Below, one piece after another: positions 17,237-25,421 of a DNA stretch of 64,000 nt. Position numbers and translations under genes: made by a program. The stretch is from Paenibacillus sp. JDR-2 (GTDB taxonomy: Bacteria > Bacillota > Bacilli > Paenibacillales > Paenibacillaceae), in contig NC_012914.1 of assembly GCF_000023585.1 (NCBI RefSeq), forward strand, positions 5,649,501 to 5,713,500, given 5' to 3'. Position 1 is the first letter of the stretch. Each line of letters opens with the position of its first letter. Below the pieces are notes generated by a model. The model was not told the DNA's origin. It ran no database searches and worked only from the letters and a program-made list of their open reading frames with translations.

Positions 17237-17860
17237 TTAGAAGCTAGCTGCCACTTTCTCAGCTGTTGCAACACCTTCAGCAATGATCGATTCCGCTCTG
17301 TCGCTGAATTGGTTGTGGCCTTCAACGATAACTGTCTCGAAGTTTCTTACGCCGAAGAAGCCCATGATGTTCTTCACATAGTTAAGGGACATTTCTGCTG
17401 CTGCGAAAGGACCCTCGGAATATACGCCGCCGCGTGCGTTCAGCAATGCCACTTTTTTGTCGCCTTGCAGACCAACAGGGCCTTCAGCCGTATATTTGAA
17501 TGTTTTGCCTGCACGGTTCAGGTAGTCGATGTAAGTGTGCAGAACAGCCGGAATCGTGAAGTTCCAAAGCGGGAAGCCGAATACAACTTTATCGGCAGCG
17601 ATAAATTGATCCAGGTATTTGTCCGCAATGCTTACGGCTGTTTGTTCTTCCGGAGTCAGCTCAAGACCTTGAGCCGCTTTGAAGCCGCCGTTGATCAGGT
17701 TGGCGTTCAGGTAAGGAAGTTCCTCTTTGAACAGGTCCAGCTCAATTACAGTGTCTTGCGGGTGATTTGCTTTATAGCTAGCGAGGAACGCGTCATACAG
17801 CTTTACGCTGACAGCGATATCTCCACGGTCATTTGCTTTTACGAACAGTACAGTACTCAT
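17237..17860 (-). CDS. azoR: FMN-dependent NADH-azoreductase
   Basis: 207-aa flavodoxin-fold quinone/azo reductase. Seen are KVVFGFPLWNFTIPAVLHTY (FMN/phosphate and substrate region), LNARGGVYSEGP and an N-terminal strand STVLFVKANDRG. The family reduces azo dyes and quinones with NADH and helps against thiol or quinone stress. The start is the ATG preceded by GGAGGG; an upstream in-frame ATG sits inside that site. Monocistronic with its own terminator. Confidence 0.88.
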   Translation of the reverse strand: MSTVLFVKANDRGDIAVSVKLYDAFLASYKANHPQDTVIELDLFKEELPYLNANLINGGFKAAQGLELTPEEQTAVSIADKYLDQFIAADKVVFGFPLWNFTIPAVLHTYIDYLNRAGKTFKYTAEGPVGLQGDKKVALLNARGGVYSEGPFAAAEMSLNYVKNIMGFFGVRNFETVIVEGHNQFSDRAESIIAEGVATAEKVAASF

Positions 17861-18001
17861 CTTTTTAATTCCCTCCATAAAATAATGTGTAGTAACTTTT
17901 TGTAACTGTCTTTATTTTATAGAGTTTTACTTTCGCCAACATCGGCTAATAGGCGGAAAAATAAAGCGGGACTGGTCTTACGACTATAGGCTGAGAACCG
18001 T

Positions 18002-18679
18002 CTAAGCCATCTGCCCCTTATTCTGAAAGAGCGGTGCGGCAAACAAGGCGGCCTGCGTGCGGTCTGACAAATCCAGCTTGCTTAGAATGCTGCTGACATG
18101 CGTCTTTACGGTTTTTTCCGCAACGATCAGCGTCTGCGCAATGTCTTTATTGCTAAGCCCTTTTGTTAGCAGCTCCAACACTTCAAGCTCCCTTGGCGTC
18201 AAAGCTTCCAGCGACTTATCCCTATTCGAATGCTGGATAACGGGCTCCGGTCTTGGCTCCGGTTCCGGACGGCTTAACAAAGCACGCGATATATCCGGAT
18301 GCAGCTGGATATTCCCCTTATACGCGCTCCTAATAGCTTCGGCAAGCTGATCCGGTTCCACATCCTTCAGCATGTAGCCGATAGCGCCGGTTTGCAGGGC
18401 CGGGACGATGTGACTCTGATCGGCAAAGCTGGTCAGCACCAGCACCTTGATATGCGGATGCTGCTCCTTGATTAAGGCGCTTGCTTCGATTCCGTCCATA
18501 ATCGGCATATTCAAATCCATCAGGACGATGTCCGGCTGAAGCTCGCCAGCCTTCTCGACGGCTTCCTTGCCGTTATGCGCCTCGCCGACCAATTCGAAAT
18601 CCGGCTGCATCGCAAGAAAGAACGATATTCCTTTTAAAACAATCTGATGATCATCCGCGAGTAAAATTTTGATTTTCAT
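18002..18679 (-). CDS. NarL/LuxR-family response regulator
   Basis: 225 aa. Receiver domain with the acidic pair in LLADDHQIV, phosphoacceptor Asp in DIVLMDLNMPIMDG near residue 55 and LVLTSFAD, then a Pro/Glu linker and a LuxR helix-turn-helix (LTPRELEVLELLTKGLSNKD). Its start overlaps the kinase stop by four bases (ATGA), so the pair is translationally coupled. Its targets are not identifiable here. Confidence 0.92.
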   Translation of the reverse strand: MKIKILLADDHQIVLKGISFFLAMQPDFELVGEAHNGKEAVEKAGELQPDIVLMDLNMPIMDGIEASALIKEQHPHIKVLVLTSFADQSHIVPALQTGAIGYMLKDVEPDQLAEAIRSAYKGNIQLHPDISRALLSRPEPEPRPEPVIQHSNRDKSLEALTPRELEVLELLTKGLSNKDIAQTLIVAEKTVKTHVSSILSKLDLSDRTQAALFAAPLFQNKGQMA

Positions 18680-20355
18680 AGTAAGTAGTCACCGTTGCTT
18701 CCCTTCTCTTCCATGCAATGCGCCTGTACCGATTCAAGAGGAATCGTCGCCCGGACAATGGTTGGTTTGCCCCGTCCGCTTGTAATCGACAGCGAACCGC
18801 CAAGCGTCTCCGCCCGCTCCCTCATGGAGCGCATCCCCATCGTCTGGCGGCCTTTTTTCCGGTCAACCTGAAAGCCTGTCCCTTCGTCCCTTACCTCCAG
18901 AACGGCTGCCCCGTCCTGCTGTTTGTTAAGCCGAATATAGGCCGTCTCCCTGCCGGAATGCTTCCTGACATTGTTCAGAGCTTCCTGCCCGATCCGCCAG
19001 AACGCTTCCTCAATGGCACGCGGCAGCTCCTGTACCCCGTCCGTCCGGTCATAAATCGTCAGGTTGAGGCCTTGCCCGTATTGCTTAAGCGCCGGCAGCA
19101 GTCCGTTCTCGAGACCCGCCGGATGCAGCTGCCAGATCAGCGTTCGCATCTCCTTGAGCGCCTCCTGCGACAGCTGCTGAATCTCGCTTAGCGAACGCTG
19201 TACGACGGGATCGCGCCCGGCAAGCACGTTTTCCGCTCCTTTCGCCAGGAAGGACAAGGAGAAGACCTTTTGCACGACGGAATCATGAAGATCTCGCGCC
19301 ATCCGGTTCCGTTCCTCCATCCGGGCAAGCTCGCTCCGATGCTCGTAAATACGCAGATTTTCCACGCATAACGTAAAATGATCCCCCAGCGAGTACATAA
19401 AGTCCTCGTTCAGGTCGTCGAATTGACGCTGATCCGGACTGCTGATAAACATGACGCCAATCGTCCGGTTACGCACGCGAAGCGGAATTGCCGCTGCCGA
19501 CCGGAACGGAGGAATGCCAACCGAGTCCAATTCATTGCCTTCCATGCAAGAAGACTCGATAATAATCCGATTATCCCGGAGCGAGGCCTCAATCGGACCG
19601 GCGGCTTCAACCGCAAGCGTCTGCCACTCCTTGGTTAGCTTTCCGCTCGAATACAAAGCCCGGAGCGATAGCTGCTGTCCGTCATACATAAACAAGGAGA
19701 CATTCGGCCAGCCGAATTCGTCTCCAATATACTGAACGGCCTTGATAGGCAGCTGATTAACATCCTGAACGCCGTTAATACGCTGGATGACATCGCCCAG
19801 CTTGGCGTATAGCATCGCATTGCGCTCTTGTGTCTGATACAAGCGAATCCGATTAATCGCCGTCCCGATCTGCAGAGCAACAGCCTGCAGCAGCGCAAGC
19901 TCCTCTTCGCTGAAATGCTCCTTGCCCGCCTGCGCGATATTCAGCAGCCCAAACCGGTCCTTGCCGGCTTTAAGAGGTACCGTTGCATGATGGGTAATGC
20001 CTTCCGTATCCCCAAGCTGATGGCTTACCGCATACGTAATGCGTTTGCATTCAATAATATTAACGGCATGGGTAAGCTTGCGCTGGCGGTAGCGCTCCAC
20101 GCACCAGCAGTCCTCCCCGCACATAAGCGCGTAATTGCCGGCGGTTAAGGCGGGAGGCAGGTTATGATGGGCCGCGCAAGTATTTCCCGGGATATCGTCA
20201 TCGATCAGGAAAATCCATCCCGTCGTAAAATCCGTTACTTCAAGCAGCTTCGCAAGCACATCGCCGAGCATCTGATCCATGTCGTTGGTCGTGTTGAGCA
20301 TCTCCGCGATTTCCTTAAGCGCAGCGAGCTCGCTGACCCGAACTTCCCTTGGCAT
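18676..20355 (-). CDS. cytoplasmic GAF-domain histidine kinase
   Basis: 559 aa, no membrane helix. Two GAF-type sensor domains (residues about 25-170 and 185-330), a HisKA_3 dimerisation helix with MARDLHDSVVQKVFSLSFL near residue 360, and an ATPase domain ending GMGMRSMRERAETLGG-like. GAF1 carries four cysteines (79, 83, 85 and 103; MCGEDCWCVERYRQRK) that could bind a metal or react to redox signals; this is inference. The start is the ATG after GAGAAGGAGGG; a longer frame overlaps the upstream gene. Partner of the adjacent LuxR regulator. Confidence 0.88.
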   Translation of the reverse strand: MPREVRVSELAALKEIAEMLNTTNDMDQMLGDVLAKLLEVTDFTTGWIFLIDDDIPGNTCAAHHNLPPALTAGNYALMCGEDCWCVERYRQRKLTHAVNIIECKRITYAVSHQLGDTEGITHHATVPLKAGKDRFGLLNIAQAGKEHFSEEELALLQAVALQIGTAINRIRLYQTQERNAMLYAKLGDVIQRINGVQDVNQLPIKAVQYIGDEFGWPNVSLFMYDGQQLSLRALYSSGKLTKEWQTLAVEAAGPIEASLRDNRIIIESSCMEGNELDSVGIPPFRSAAAIPLRVRNRTIGVMFISSPDQRQFDDLNEDFMYSLGDHFTLCVENLRIYEHRSELARMEERNRMARDLHDSVVQKVFSLSFLAKGAENVLAGRDPVVQRSLSEIQQLSQEALKEMRTLIWQLHPAGLENGLLPALKQYGQGLNLTIYDRTDGVQELPRAIEEAFWRIGQEALNNVRKHSGRETAYIRLNKQQDGAAVLEVRDEGTGFQVDRKKGRQTMGMRSMRERAETLGGSLSITSGRGKPTIVRATIPLESVQAHCMEEKGSNGDYLL

Positions 20356-20381
20356 CCGGCTTCCCTCCTTCTCTGCCACCA

Positions 20382-21182
20382 TTATACACTTACTTTTCCC
20401 CATGCCTCCAGCAGGGCATCCCGAAACAGCGCATCCAGCTGTTCGTCCGTCAAGCCATCAGCCGTATCCAAATCCTTCGCCGCCTGCTCAAAATAATCGA
20501 TTTGCTCCTCCAGATAATCATTGAGACGCCCGATGCGAGGTTCCGTTCGAAGCTCTTCTCCCGCGCGTTTCCGGACTAGAAGGCGTTCAATAATGCCATA
20601 GAGCGCACTGTCGGTAGGAATTAAATCTTCAACAAGCTCCTCGAATAGCATCGGTGGCATCGCGTTATATTTCTCAATCCAGCCGCAAGCCAGCAAGGGA
20701 CGGAGTACGTAGAAATATTTTTTCGCCCGTACCGTCTCGCCCTGCAAATATTCGCGGTAGTTGCCCCTGGCCATATGAAGATAATGGTACATGCAGGACT
20801 TAGGCGAAAAGGTTGCGCCGGACAAGGTGCGGATACGTTCGGCCGTGGTAAAGGGCTCCTTGTATTTGATTGGCGACTGCAGCCATTCCAGCAGAGGCGG
20901 GTTGGACTTATTAAACAGCGCCAGCGCTTTGCGAAGATCCCAGCCGCTCAAATCCAGCATCTCGCTGATCGGGCGTTCGATCACGTCCCGGCGCTCGCGG
21001 ATCGACAAATACCATTCCACCGGCCGCACGTAAAGGAAGCGGACATCGTAATCGCTGTCTTTTGACGGAAAACCCCAAGCTCTCGAACCGGACTCGCAGG
21101 CGTACAGGATGCGGATATTTTCTTCCGCTTCCATACGCGCAAGCTCGGCTTCTATTTTCAACCGGTATTGCTCCTCTATCAT
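20382..21182 (-). CDS. RlaP/YcgL-type nucleotidyltransferase
   Basis: 266-aa Pol-beta-superfamily nucleotidyltransferase. The motif YACESGSRAWGFPSKDSDYD near residue 25 contains the GS and DxD metal-binding pattern; RFLYVRPVEWYLSI follows, typical of the family associated with RNA ligases (RlaP). Proteins of this group are linked by gene neighbourhood to RNA repair. The start is the ATG 12 bases after the slipin stop codon, so both are in one transcript behind the tRNA-like RNA. The upstream open frame overlaps the slipin gene and is not used. Confidence 0.82.
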   Translation of the reverse strand: MIEEQYRLKIEAELARMEAEENIRILYACESGSRAWGFPSKDSDYDVRFLYVRPVEWYLSIRERRDVIERPISEMLDLSGWDLRKALALFNKSNPPLLEWLQSPIKYKEPFTTAERIRTLSGATFSPKSCMYHYLHMARGNYREYLQGETVRAKKYFYVLRPLLACGWIEKYNAMPPMLFEELVEDLIPTDSALYGIIERLLVRKRAGEELRTEPRIGRLNDYLEEQIDYFEQAAKDLDTADGLTDEQLDALFRDALLEAWGKVSV

Positions 21183-21193
21183 GTTCGCGCCCC

Positions 21194-22312
21194 CTATCCC
21201 GAACGTTTGCCGCCAAGCAGCTGGTTTAACTGCTCGACCAGATTGCCGCCGCCCGTGAGCGATACGCTGCCGACGTTGTCGCAAATTTTCTCCAGGAACT
21301 CGAGCTCCTTCAAGCGGTACAGCGTGGCGTTCTCATCCATCAGCTTTGCCGTATTCAGAAGGCTTCGTGTGGAAGCCGTCTCTTCCCGGCGCGTGATGAG
21401 GTTAGCTTGCGCTTTTTTCTCCGCCAGAAGTACGGTATTCATGATGTCTTTTACTTCACCCGGCAGAATGATATCCTTCACGCCCGCGTTCAGGAACGTT
21501 ACTCCGTACTCCCCGCTTCTTGCCGCCAATCGTTCCAATACAAAAGCGCCGATCTCCTGCTTCGTGCGCAGCAGCTCATCCAGCTTCATCGTCCCCGCGT
21601 ATTCCCGCAGAATTAATTGAAGCTGGATGTAGAGCTGCTCTTCGAAGCCCTTGATCTGCAGCGCCTTCAACGGATTGTGCAGCACGTATTGGCTGACAAA
21701 ATTAAGGCGAAGCGTTACTTTATCCTCCGTCATCATTTCCTGCCCGATCAGGTCGAGCTGCTGCCGGCGCATATCCATCGTCTGTACGATAACGGAAACC
21801 GGCGTACGCCAGAACCGGTATTTGCCCGGACCAAGCTCGCGCTGCAGCATGTTGTCAAAGAACAGGAAGCCCTTCTCATGGCCGGCCACTTCATAAGTGT
21901 TGTACAGACCGTTCAGCCTCATTAAGTCAGCGGCATTTAAGGAAGCAGGCAGCTCGAGGCTCCGCGTACTCAATCGGTTGAATGTATGCTTGATGGCCGA
22001 TTTCCAATAAGCATGCCTGCCGGCTTTTAACACGCTGCCGCATCTGCCGTCCTCATAGTGAAGCACATATTCGTCATCGGCAACGTCAATGATGTGAAGC
22101 TCTTCAAGCAGCTTGTCGTCATGCAGGAACAAGGCCAGCTCTTTGCCCGGTACCATAAACGGCTTGGTGATATCCATGACCGTTACCGTCGTTTTCGAGA
22201 AAAATGGAAAGCGGTGTTTGCCTGGGCCCAGCAGCCTAACATAACTACCGTCTTTAAACAGCAGCCCGCGTTGATCGTTTTGAATCGTAATTTTGTTTAT
22301 ATATACAGTCAT
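21194..22312 (-). CDS. slipin-type SPFH/band 7 protein
   Basis: 372 aa. Band 7 core at residues about 130-310, with FLFFDNMLQRELGPGKYRFW, SQYVLHNPLKAL and YGVTFLNAGVKDIILPGEVK, followed by a helical coiled-coil end (AEKKAQANLITRREETASTR). An unusual N-terminal extension contains a second band-7-like start (RGLLFKDGSYVRLLGPGKHR), so the N-terminus looks duplicated. No clear membrane helix. Slipins of this form are found beside RNA-repair genes. The ribosome site AAGGAGG is perfect. First protein gene of the operon with the nucleotidyltransferase. Confidence 0.82.
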   Translation of the reverse strand: MTVYINKITIQNDQRGLLFKDGSYVRLLGPGKHRFPFFSKTTVTVMDITKPFMVPGKELALFLHDDKLLEELHIIDVADDEYVLHYEDGRCGSVLKAGRHAYWKSAIKHTFNRLSTRSLELPASLNAADLMRLNGLYNTYEVAGHEKGFLFFDNMLQRELGPGKYRFWRTPVSVIVQTMDMRRQQLDLIGQEMMTEDKVTLRLNFVSQYVLHNPLKALQIKGFEEQLYIQLQLILREYAGTMKLDELLRTKQEIGAFVLERLAARSGEYGVTFLNAGVKDIILPGEVKDIMNTVLLAEKKAQANLITRREETASTRSLLNTAKLMDENATLYRLKELEFLEKICDNVGSVSLTGGGNLVEQLNQLLGGKRSG

Positions 22313-22580
22313 AGGTATATAACCTCCTTGGATTTGGCGTTGTTTGGCGAAAATGCTCCCGTACCCGCGGCGGAGATCCGCTTAAGAACGGCATCCGCCT
22401 GCCAGCCGGCCTGCTCCTCCGGCAGCGCAGCAGACTTTTCTTGCTTCCAGTCTGTCCGCGGTGCGTTTGGCAGCGGCCTTTTGTGCAGGCCTCTTCCCGC
22501 CTGGTATCCGCGGACTGCAGAGCTGCGGCGTAAGGTGCAGCTGTATAAGCCTGCTGAGCATTTTCCCAAAGCAACTTGAA
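22310..22580 (-). pseudogene. decayed Ala-rich ORF between the RNA and the slipin gene
   Basis: Three overlapping frames read as successive pieces of one helical, Ala/Glu-rich protein: LLWENAQQAYTAAPYAAAL, then AAAKRTADRLEARK, then ALPEEQAGWQADAVLKRISA, which would need two frameshifts to join. None has a convincing start alone. I read it as a decayed gene; a structured RNA region is the alternative. The last frame ends inside the slipin ribosome site. Confidence 0.35.
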
Positions 22581-22776
22581 TAATTCGATTGGACTCGATT
22601 TGCAGTCGAGTTAAATTCAACCATGATCGTCTCCGTGAGGACGATGGAGGATTCGAACCTCCACTTTAGCGTAAAGCACGTACCAAGTCCGACAGCATAC
22701 CGCGTACAAAGACTGTACGGGCACTGCGGGAATCCTACCGAAATCCCTGCCCGGTTCGGCCCGGCCGTTGCTTTAC
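22576..22776 (-). ncRNA. structured tRNA-like RNA upstream of the slipin gene
   Basis: On the minus strand: (1) GTAAAGCA pairs with TGCTTTAC (22769-22776 with 22671-22678), enclosing further hairpins such as GTACA/TGTAC; (2) a perfect T-arm GGAGG-TTCGAAT-CCTCC (22662-22646); (3) directly abutting it, a capped 6-bp stem ATCGTC/GACGAT with an 8-base loop; (4) CATGG, then a stem TTGAAT/ATTCAA holding ACTCGA-CTGCAAA-TCGAGT, a 7-base anticodon-like loop. The order T-arm, closed acceptor stem, anticodon-like arm is that of a circularly permuted tRNA and recalls bacterial Y RNAs. Ends are not known. Confidence 0.6.
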
Positions 22777-22908
22777 ATCCTCATTATCTTCGACTTCCCG
22801 TTTCCGGAACATGGTAAAAGTATGGCGAAACAGAAAAAGTGCATTTTAATTGCATTTCAAATTGACGCAGCTCCCTCAGGTGCCGTCCTGTTAAGTTACT
22901 TAGCTAAC

Positions 22909-23095
22909 ATTGCACGAAATACAGGATATTCGCCCATTTAGGAGATGATGGACGCATTATATTGCACAGAATGCAGGATGTTGCGCCGATAAGGGTCGAT
23001 TTGAGCTCATTTTTCTCTGATATCCTGCATTCCGTGCAGGATATTTTGGATTACTGGGCTAGATCACGCTATTATGCTGCATTTCGTACAACATT
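22909..23095. repeat. four copies of a 22-bp palindromic motif
   Basis: The region between the tRNA-like RNA and the WYL genes (22777-23257) has no gene. It contains ATTGCACGAAATACAGGATA (22909), ATTGCACAGAATGCAGGATG (22961), the palindrome ATATCCTGCA-TTCCG-TGCAGGATAT (23020-23044) and an inverted copy near 23071-23095 (GCTGCATTTCGTACAA). It is a dispersed repeat type or an operator array in front of divergent units. Confidence 0.6.
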
Positions 23096-23257
23096 GGCGC
23101 GCAGTGGCAGTTCAAGTAAGCCTGGCCAGATCCTGATCCGGTCTAACGTGCACTGCAAGTATCTCGCTATACAACGAAAGATTACCTATCCACTTTTAAC
23201 GGCCCAAGTTACAATAGAGGCAACTACCTCTTCGAAAATGAAAGGGGCTTATGAACC

Positions 23258-24610
23258 GTGGCAAAGGAAAGCTTCGATAAAGAAATCCAGTTTCTGAGAA
23301 TGCTGGTGCTGACAAGCGGCGCTTATAACCGGCAGCAATTCGCCGACCGGCTTGGCATCTCCGTACATACCTTCGACAAGACCATCCGGCGCCTGAAGGA
23401 CATTGCCGGATCCGTCCAGCAGCCGGCGGCCGAGGAACAAAACAAAGCGATGGCGGACATGCTGCGAACAAGCTATTACGAATCGGCAGACCCGCTGCTG
23501 CTCTTCCTGTTCCGCTCCAAATCGCTCAAGGAATCCGAGAGTTACCGTTTATCTCTGCTTATCGCTTCCCTTCAGGAGCAAGCACTGACACCGCTGGAGC
23601 TGCTGGATCTGTGCTTCGAAGGAATGCCCGCGGAGCTTGCGCCGCCGGACGAGAAAACCATCCGCTCCGATCTCAAATACTTGGAGCAGGCCGGCGTAAT
23701 CCGGCGGCTTCCGGGCGGAAGACCGCAGAAATATACGGCCCACAATGATTTCGTAAGCATACTCTCCGACGAGGAGTTGTCGGATCTCTATGCTTTTGTG
23801 GACGTGATGGCGAATACGCAGGTTCCTTCCGTCCAGGGTTATCTGCTGCGCGACAGCTTGAAAAAAGCGATGAAGCTGCGGCAGCTGCCGGACGGAGCCA
23901 GCGACCTTTTCTTATATAAATACCATTACCATTCGCGTATTCTGGACGAAGCGCATCTATATACGATCATGCAGGCGATTGAGTCCAGGCGGAAGCTAAG
24001 CTTCCACTACTTCACGCCCAAATCGAACCAAAGCTATCATTCCAAAAATACGAATCCGATGTTCGTTAAGCCATCCGAAGGCCGGCTCGCCGAGATGCTG
24101 CCGCTAAAGGTCGCTTACGATCATCAATACGGAAGATGGTATTTGCTTGGCTATAGCTCGGGCCGGTCCCAAGTCGCGATTTTTCGGATGGAAGGCATCA
24201 CGCAGCTTGAGGAGAGCGGACTCGTAACGGAAGAAGAATATGCGGTAAAGCTGGCAGCGCTAGAACGCAACACAAGTTATAGCTGGCTTGTCGATTTGAG
24301 CAGACCTGCCTCGGTTAAGGTCAGATTTTTTAATCCGGAAGGCGCAAAAAGAAACTTTATTAAAGACCGGGTGCAGCTGCAGGGACAATGGGGCGTTATT
24401 ACGGAGGAAGATGAAGCTTCATTCCTGTTCGAGATTACGGTTAACGGCACGCAGGAGATCAAGCCTTGGCTGCGCAGCTTTGGATCAAGCTGCGAGGTGC
24501 TTGAGCCCATGTCTTTAAGACGGGAGTTTATCAAGGAATGGAAGGAGCTGGCGGAATACTATGAACCTGTTCGAAAAAATATTCAATTACCGGATGATGG
24601 CACAGCTTGA
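23258..24610 (+). CDS. WYL-domain transcriptional regulator 1
   Basis: 450 aa. N-terminal helix-turn-helix (residues about 15-48, QQFADRLGISVHTFDKTIRR) and a second winged-helix-like part near residue 125 (EKTIRSDLKYLEQAGVI), then a WYL-like domain at residues about 230-330 (MLPLKVAYDHQYGRWYLLGY, QVAIFRMEGI). WYL regulators bind nucleic-acid-type ligands and control stress or defence genes. GTG start with AAAGGGG 10 bases upstream. First of two overlapping genes, divergent from the tRNA-like RNA and slipin operon, which they probably control. Confidence 0.82.
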   Translation: MAKESFDKEIQFLRMLVLTSGAYNRQQFADRLGISVHTFDKTIRRLKDIAGSVQQPAAEEQNKAMADMLRTSYYESADPLLLFLFRSKSLKESESYRLSLLIASLQEQALTPLELLDLCFEGMPAELAPPDEKTIRSDLKYLEQAGVIRRLPGGRPQKYTAHNDFVSILSDEELSDLYAFVDVMANTQVPSVQGYLLRDSLKKAMKLRQLPDGASDLFLYKYHYHSRILDEAHLYTIMQAIESRRKLSFHYFTPKSNQSYHSKNTNPMFVKPSEGRLAEMLPLKVAYDHQYGRWYLLGYSSGRSQVAIFRMEGITQLEESGLVTEEEYAVKLAALERNTSYSWLVDLSRPASVKVRFFNPEGAKRNFIKDRVQLQGQWGVITEEDEASFLFEITVNGTQEIKPWLRSFGSSCEVLEPMSLRREFIKEWKELAEYYEPVRKNIQLPDDGTA

Positions 24611-25421
24611 CGAGCATGGCGCCCTTGCGGTTACGGCTCAGGAACGCCGCTGGCTTCTGATGATGCTGGAGCATCCGGAGGCGGCAGTTGCCCTATCGCC
24701 CGATACGCTGGATAAGCTCCGGCAATGTCTTGGCGGCTCGGATGAACGCAACGATTCGCTGCGGTCCATTATTGTTGAAAAAGCGGGCAGTGCCGTCCCC
24801 TCCCTCTACCACCCTCTGCTGAGAACGCTAAGGCAGATGATTGTGAAGAAATCGGGCATGCAGCTGCGCCATACGCGGAAGGATGGCTTCCTCCTCCCTA
24901 GCCAAACCGGTGTACCTTATAAACTGGAGTATTCGATGGTAAAGCGCGAATGGTATTTGCTCTGGTACAACCGGAGAACGCGATCCCTGATGACAACGAG
25001 ACTTCGGAGTATTCATAGCGTGGAAGAAATGCCGGTAAGCGGGCAATTTTTCAATCAGGCGGCTGCAACGCTAGCCCAGCAGCTGGTGAAGCGCATGCAG
25101 CACGCCACGATTGAGATTATTCCGGCTTATAACAAGGAGTTATCCCGGATTTTGTATGCTTTCTCCTGCTTTGACAAGCAGGTTCAATACGATGAATTAT
25201 CCGATACTTATACGATCAAGCTGACTTTCCTTGGCGACGAGACGGAATACGTGCTGTCCAAGCTCCGGTTTCTTGGTCTGCGCGTCCGAGTAACGGATCA
25301 TCCCTATATGAAGTTCCGGATGCGCGAAGCGGCGCAGAGATCTTTAGCCCGTTACGGCTATTCGTCAGCCCTCGAACCGGCTAAGCACGATAACGGCATT
25401 ATGTCCGCCGAAGCCGAATGA
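24561..25421 (+). CDS. WYL-domain protein 2
   Basis: 286 aa, without an obvious helix-turn-helix. Residues about 90-160 carry the WYL-like core (YKLEYSMVKREWYLLWYNRR, TTRLRSIHSVEEMP), followed by a WCX-like C-terminal domain (YTIKLTFLGDETEYVLSKLR). It overlaps the first WYL gene by 50 bases, so the two are co-translated and may form a complex. Its 3' end overlaps fabF by 57 bases tail to tail. Confidence 0.75.
   Translation: MNLFEKIFNYRMMAQLDEHGALAVTAQERRWLLMMLEHPEAAVALSPDTLDKLRQCLGGSDERNDSLRSIIVEKAGSAVPSLYHPLLRTLRQMIVKKSGMQLRHTRKDGFLLPSQTGVPYKLEYSMVKREWYLLWYNRRTRSLMTTRLRSIHSVEEMPVSGQFFNQAAATLAQQLVKRMQHATIEIIPAYNKELSRILYAFSCFDKQVQYDELSDTYTIKLTFLGDETEYVLSKLRFLGLRVRVTDHPYMKFRMREAAQRSLARYGYSSALEPAKHDNGIMSAEAE

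Noticed and set aside
17087..17905. 272-codon plus-strand frame
   Set aside because: Antisense to the well-supported azoreductase gene; no motif and no ribosome site.
22646..22662. ordinary tRNA gene at the T-arm
   Set aside because: No 5' acceptor strand, D-arm and anticodon arm occur in normal order upstream of it; the parts are permuted.
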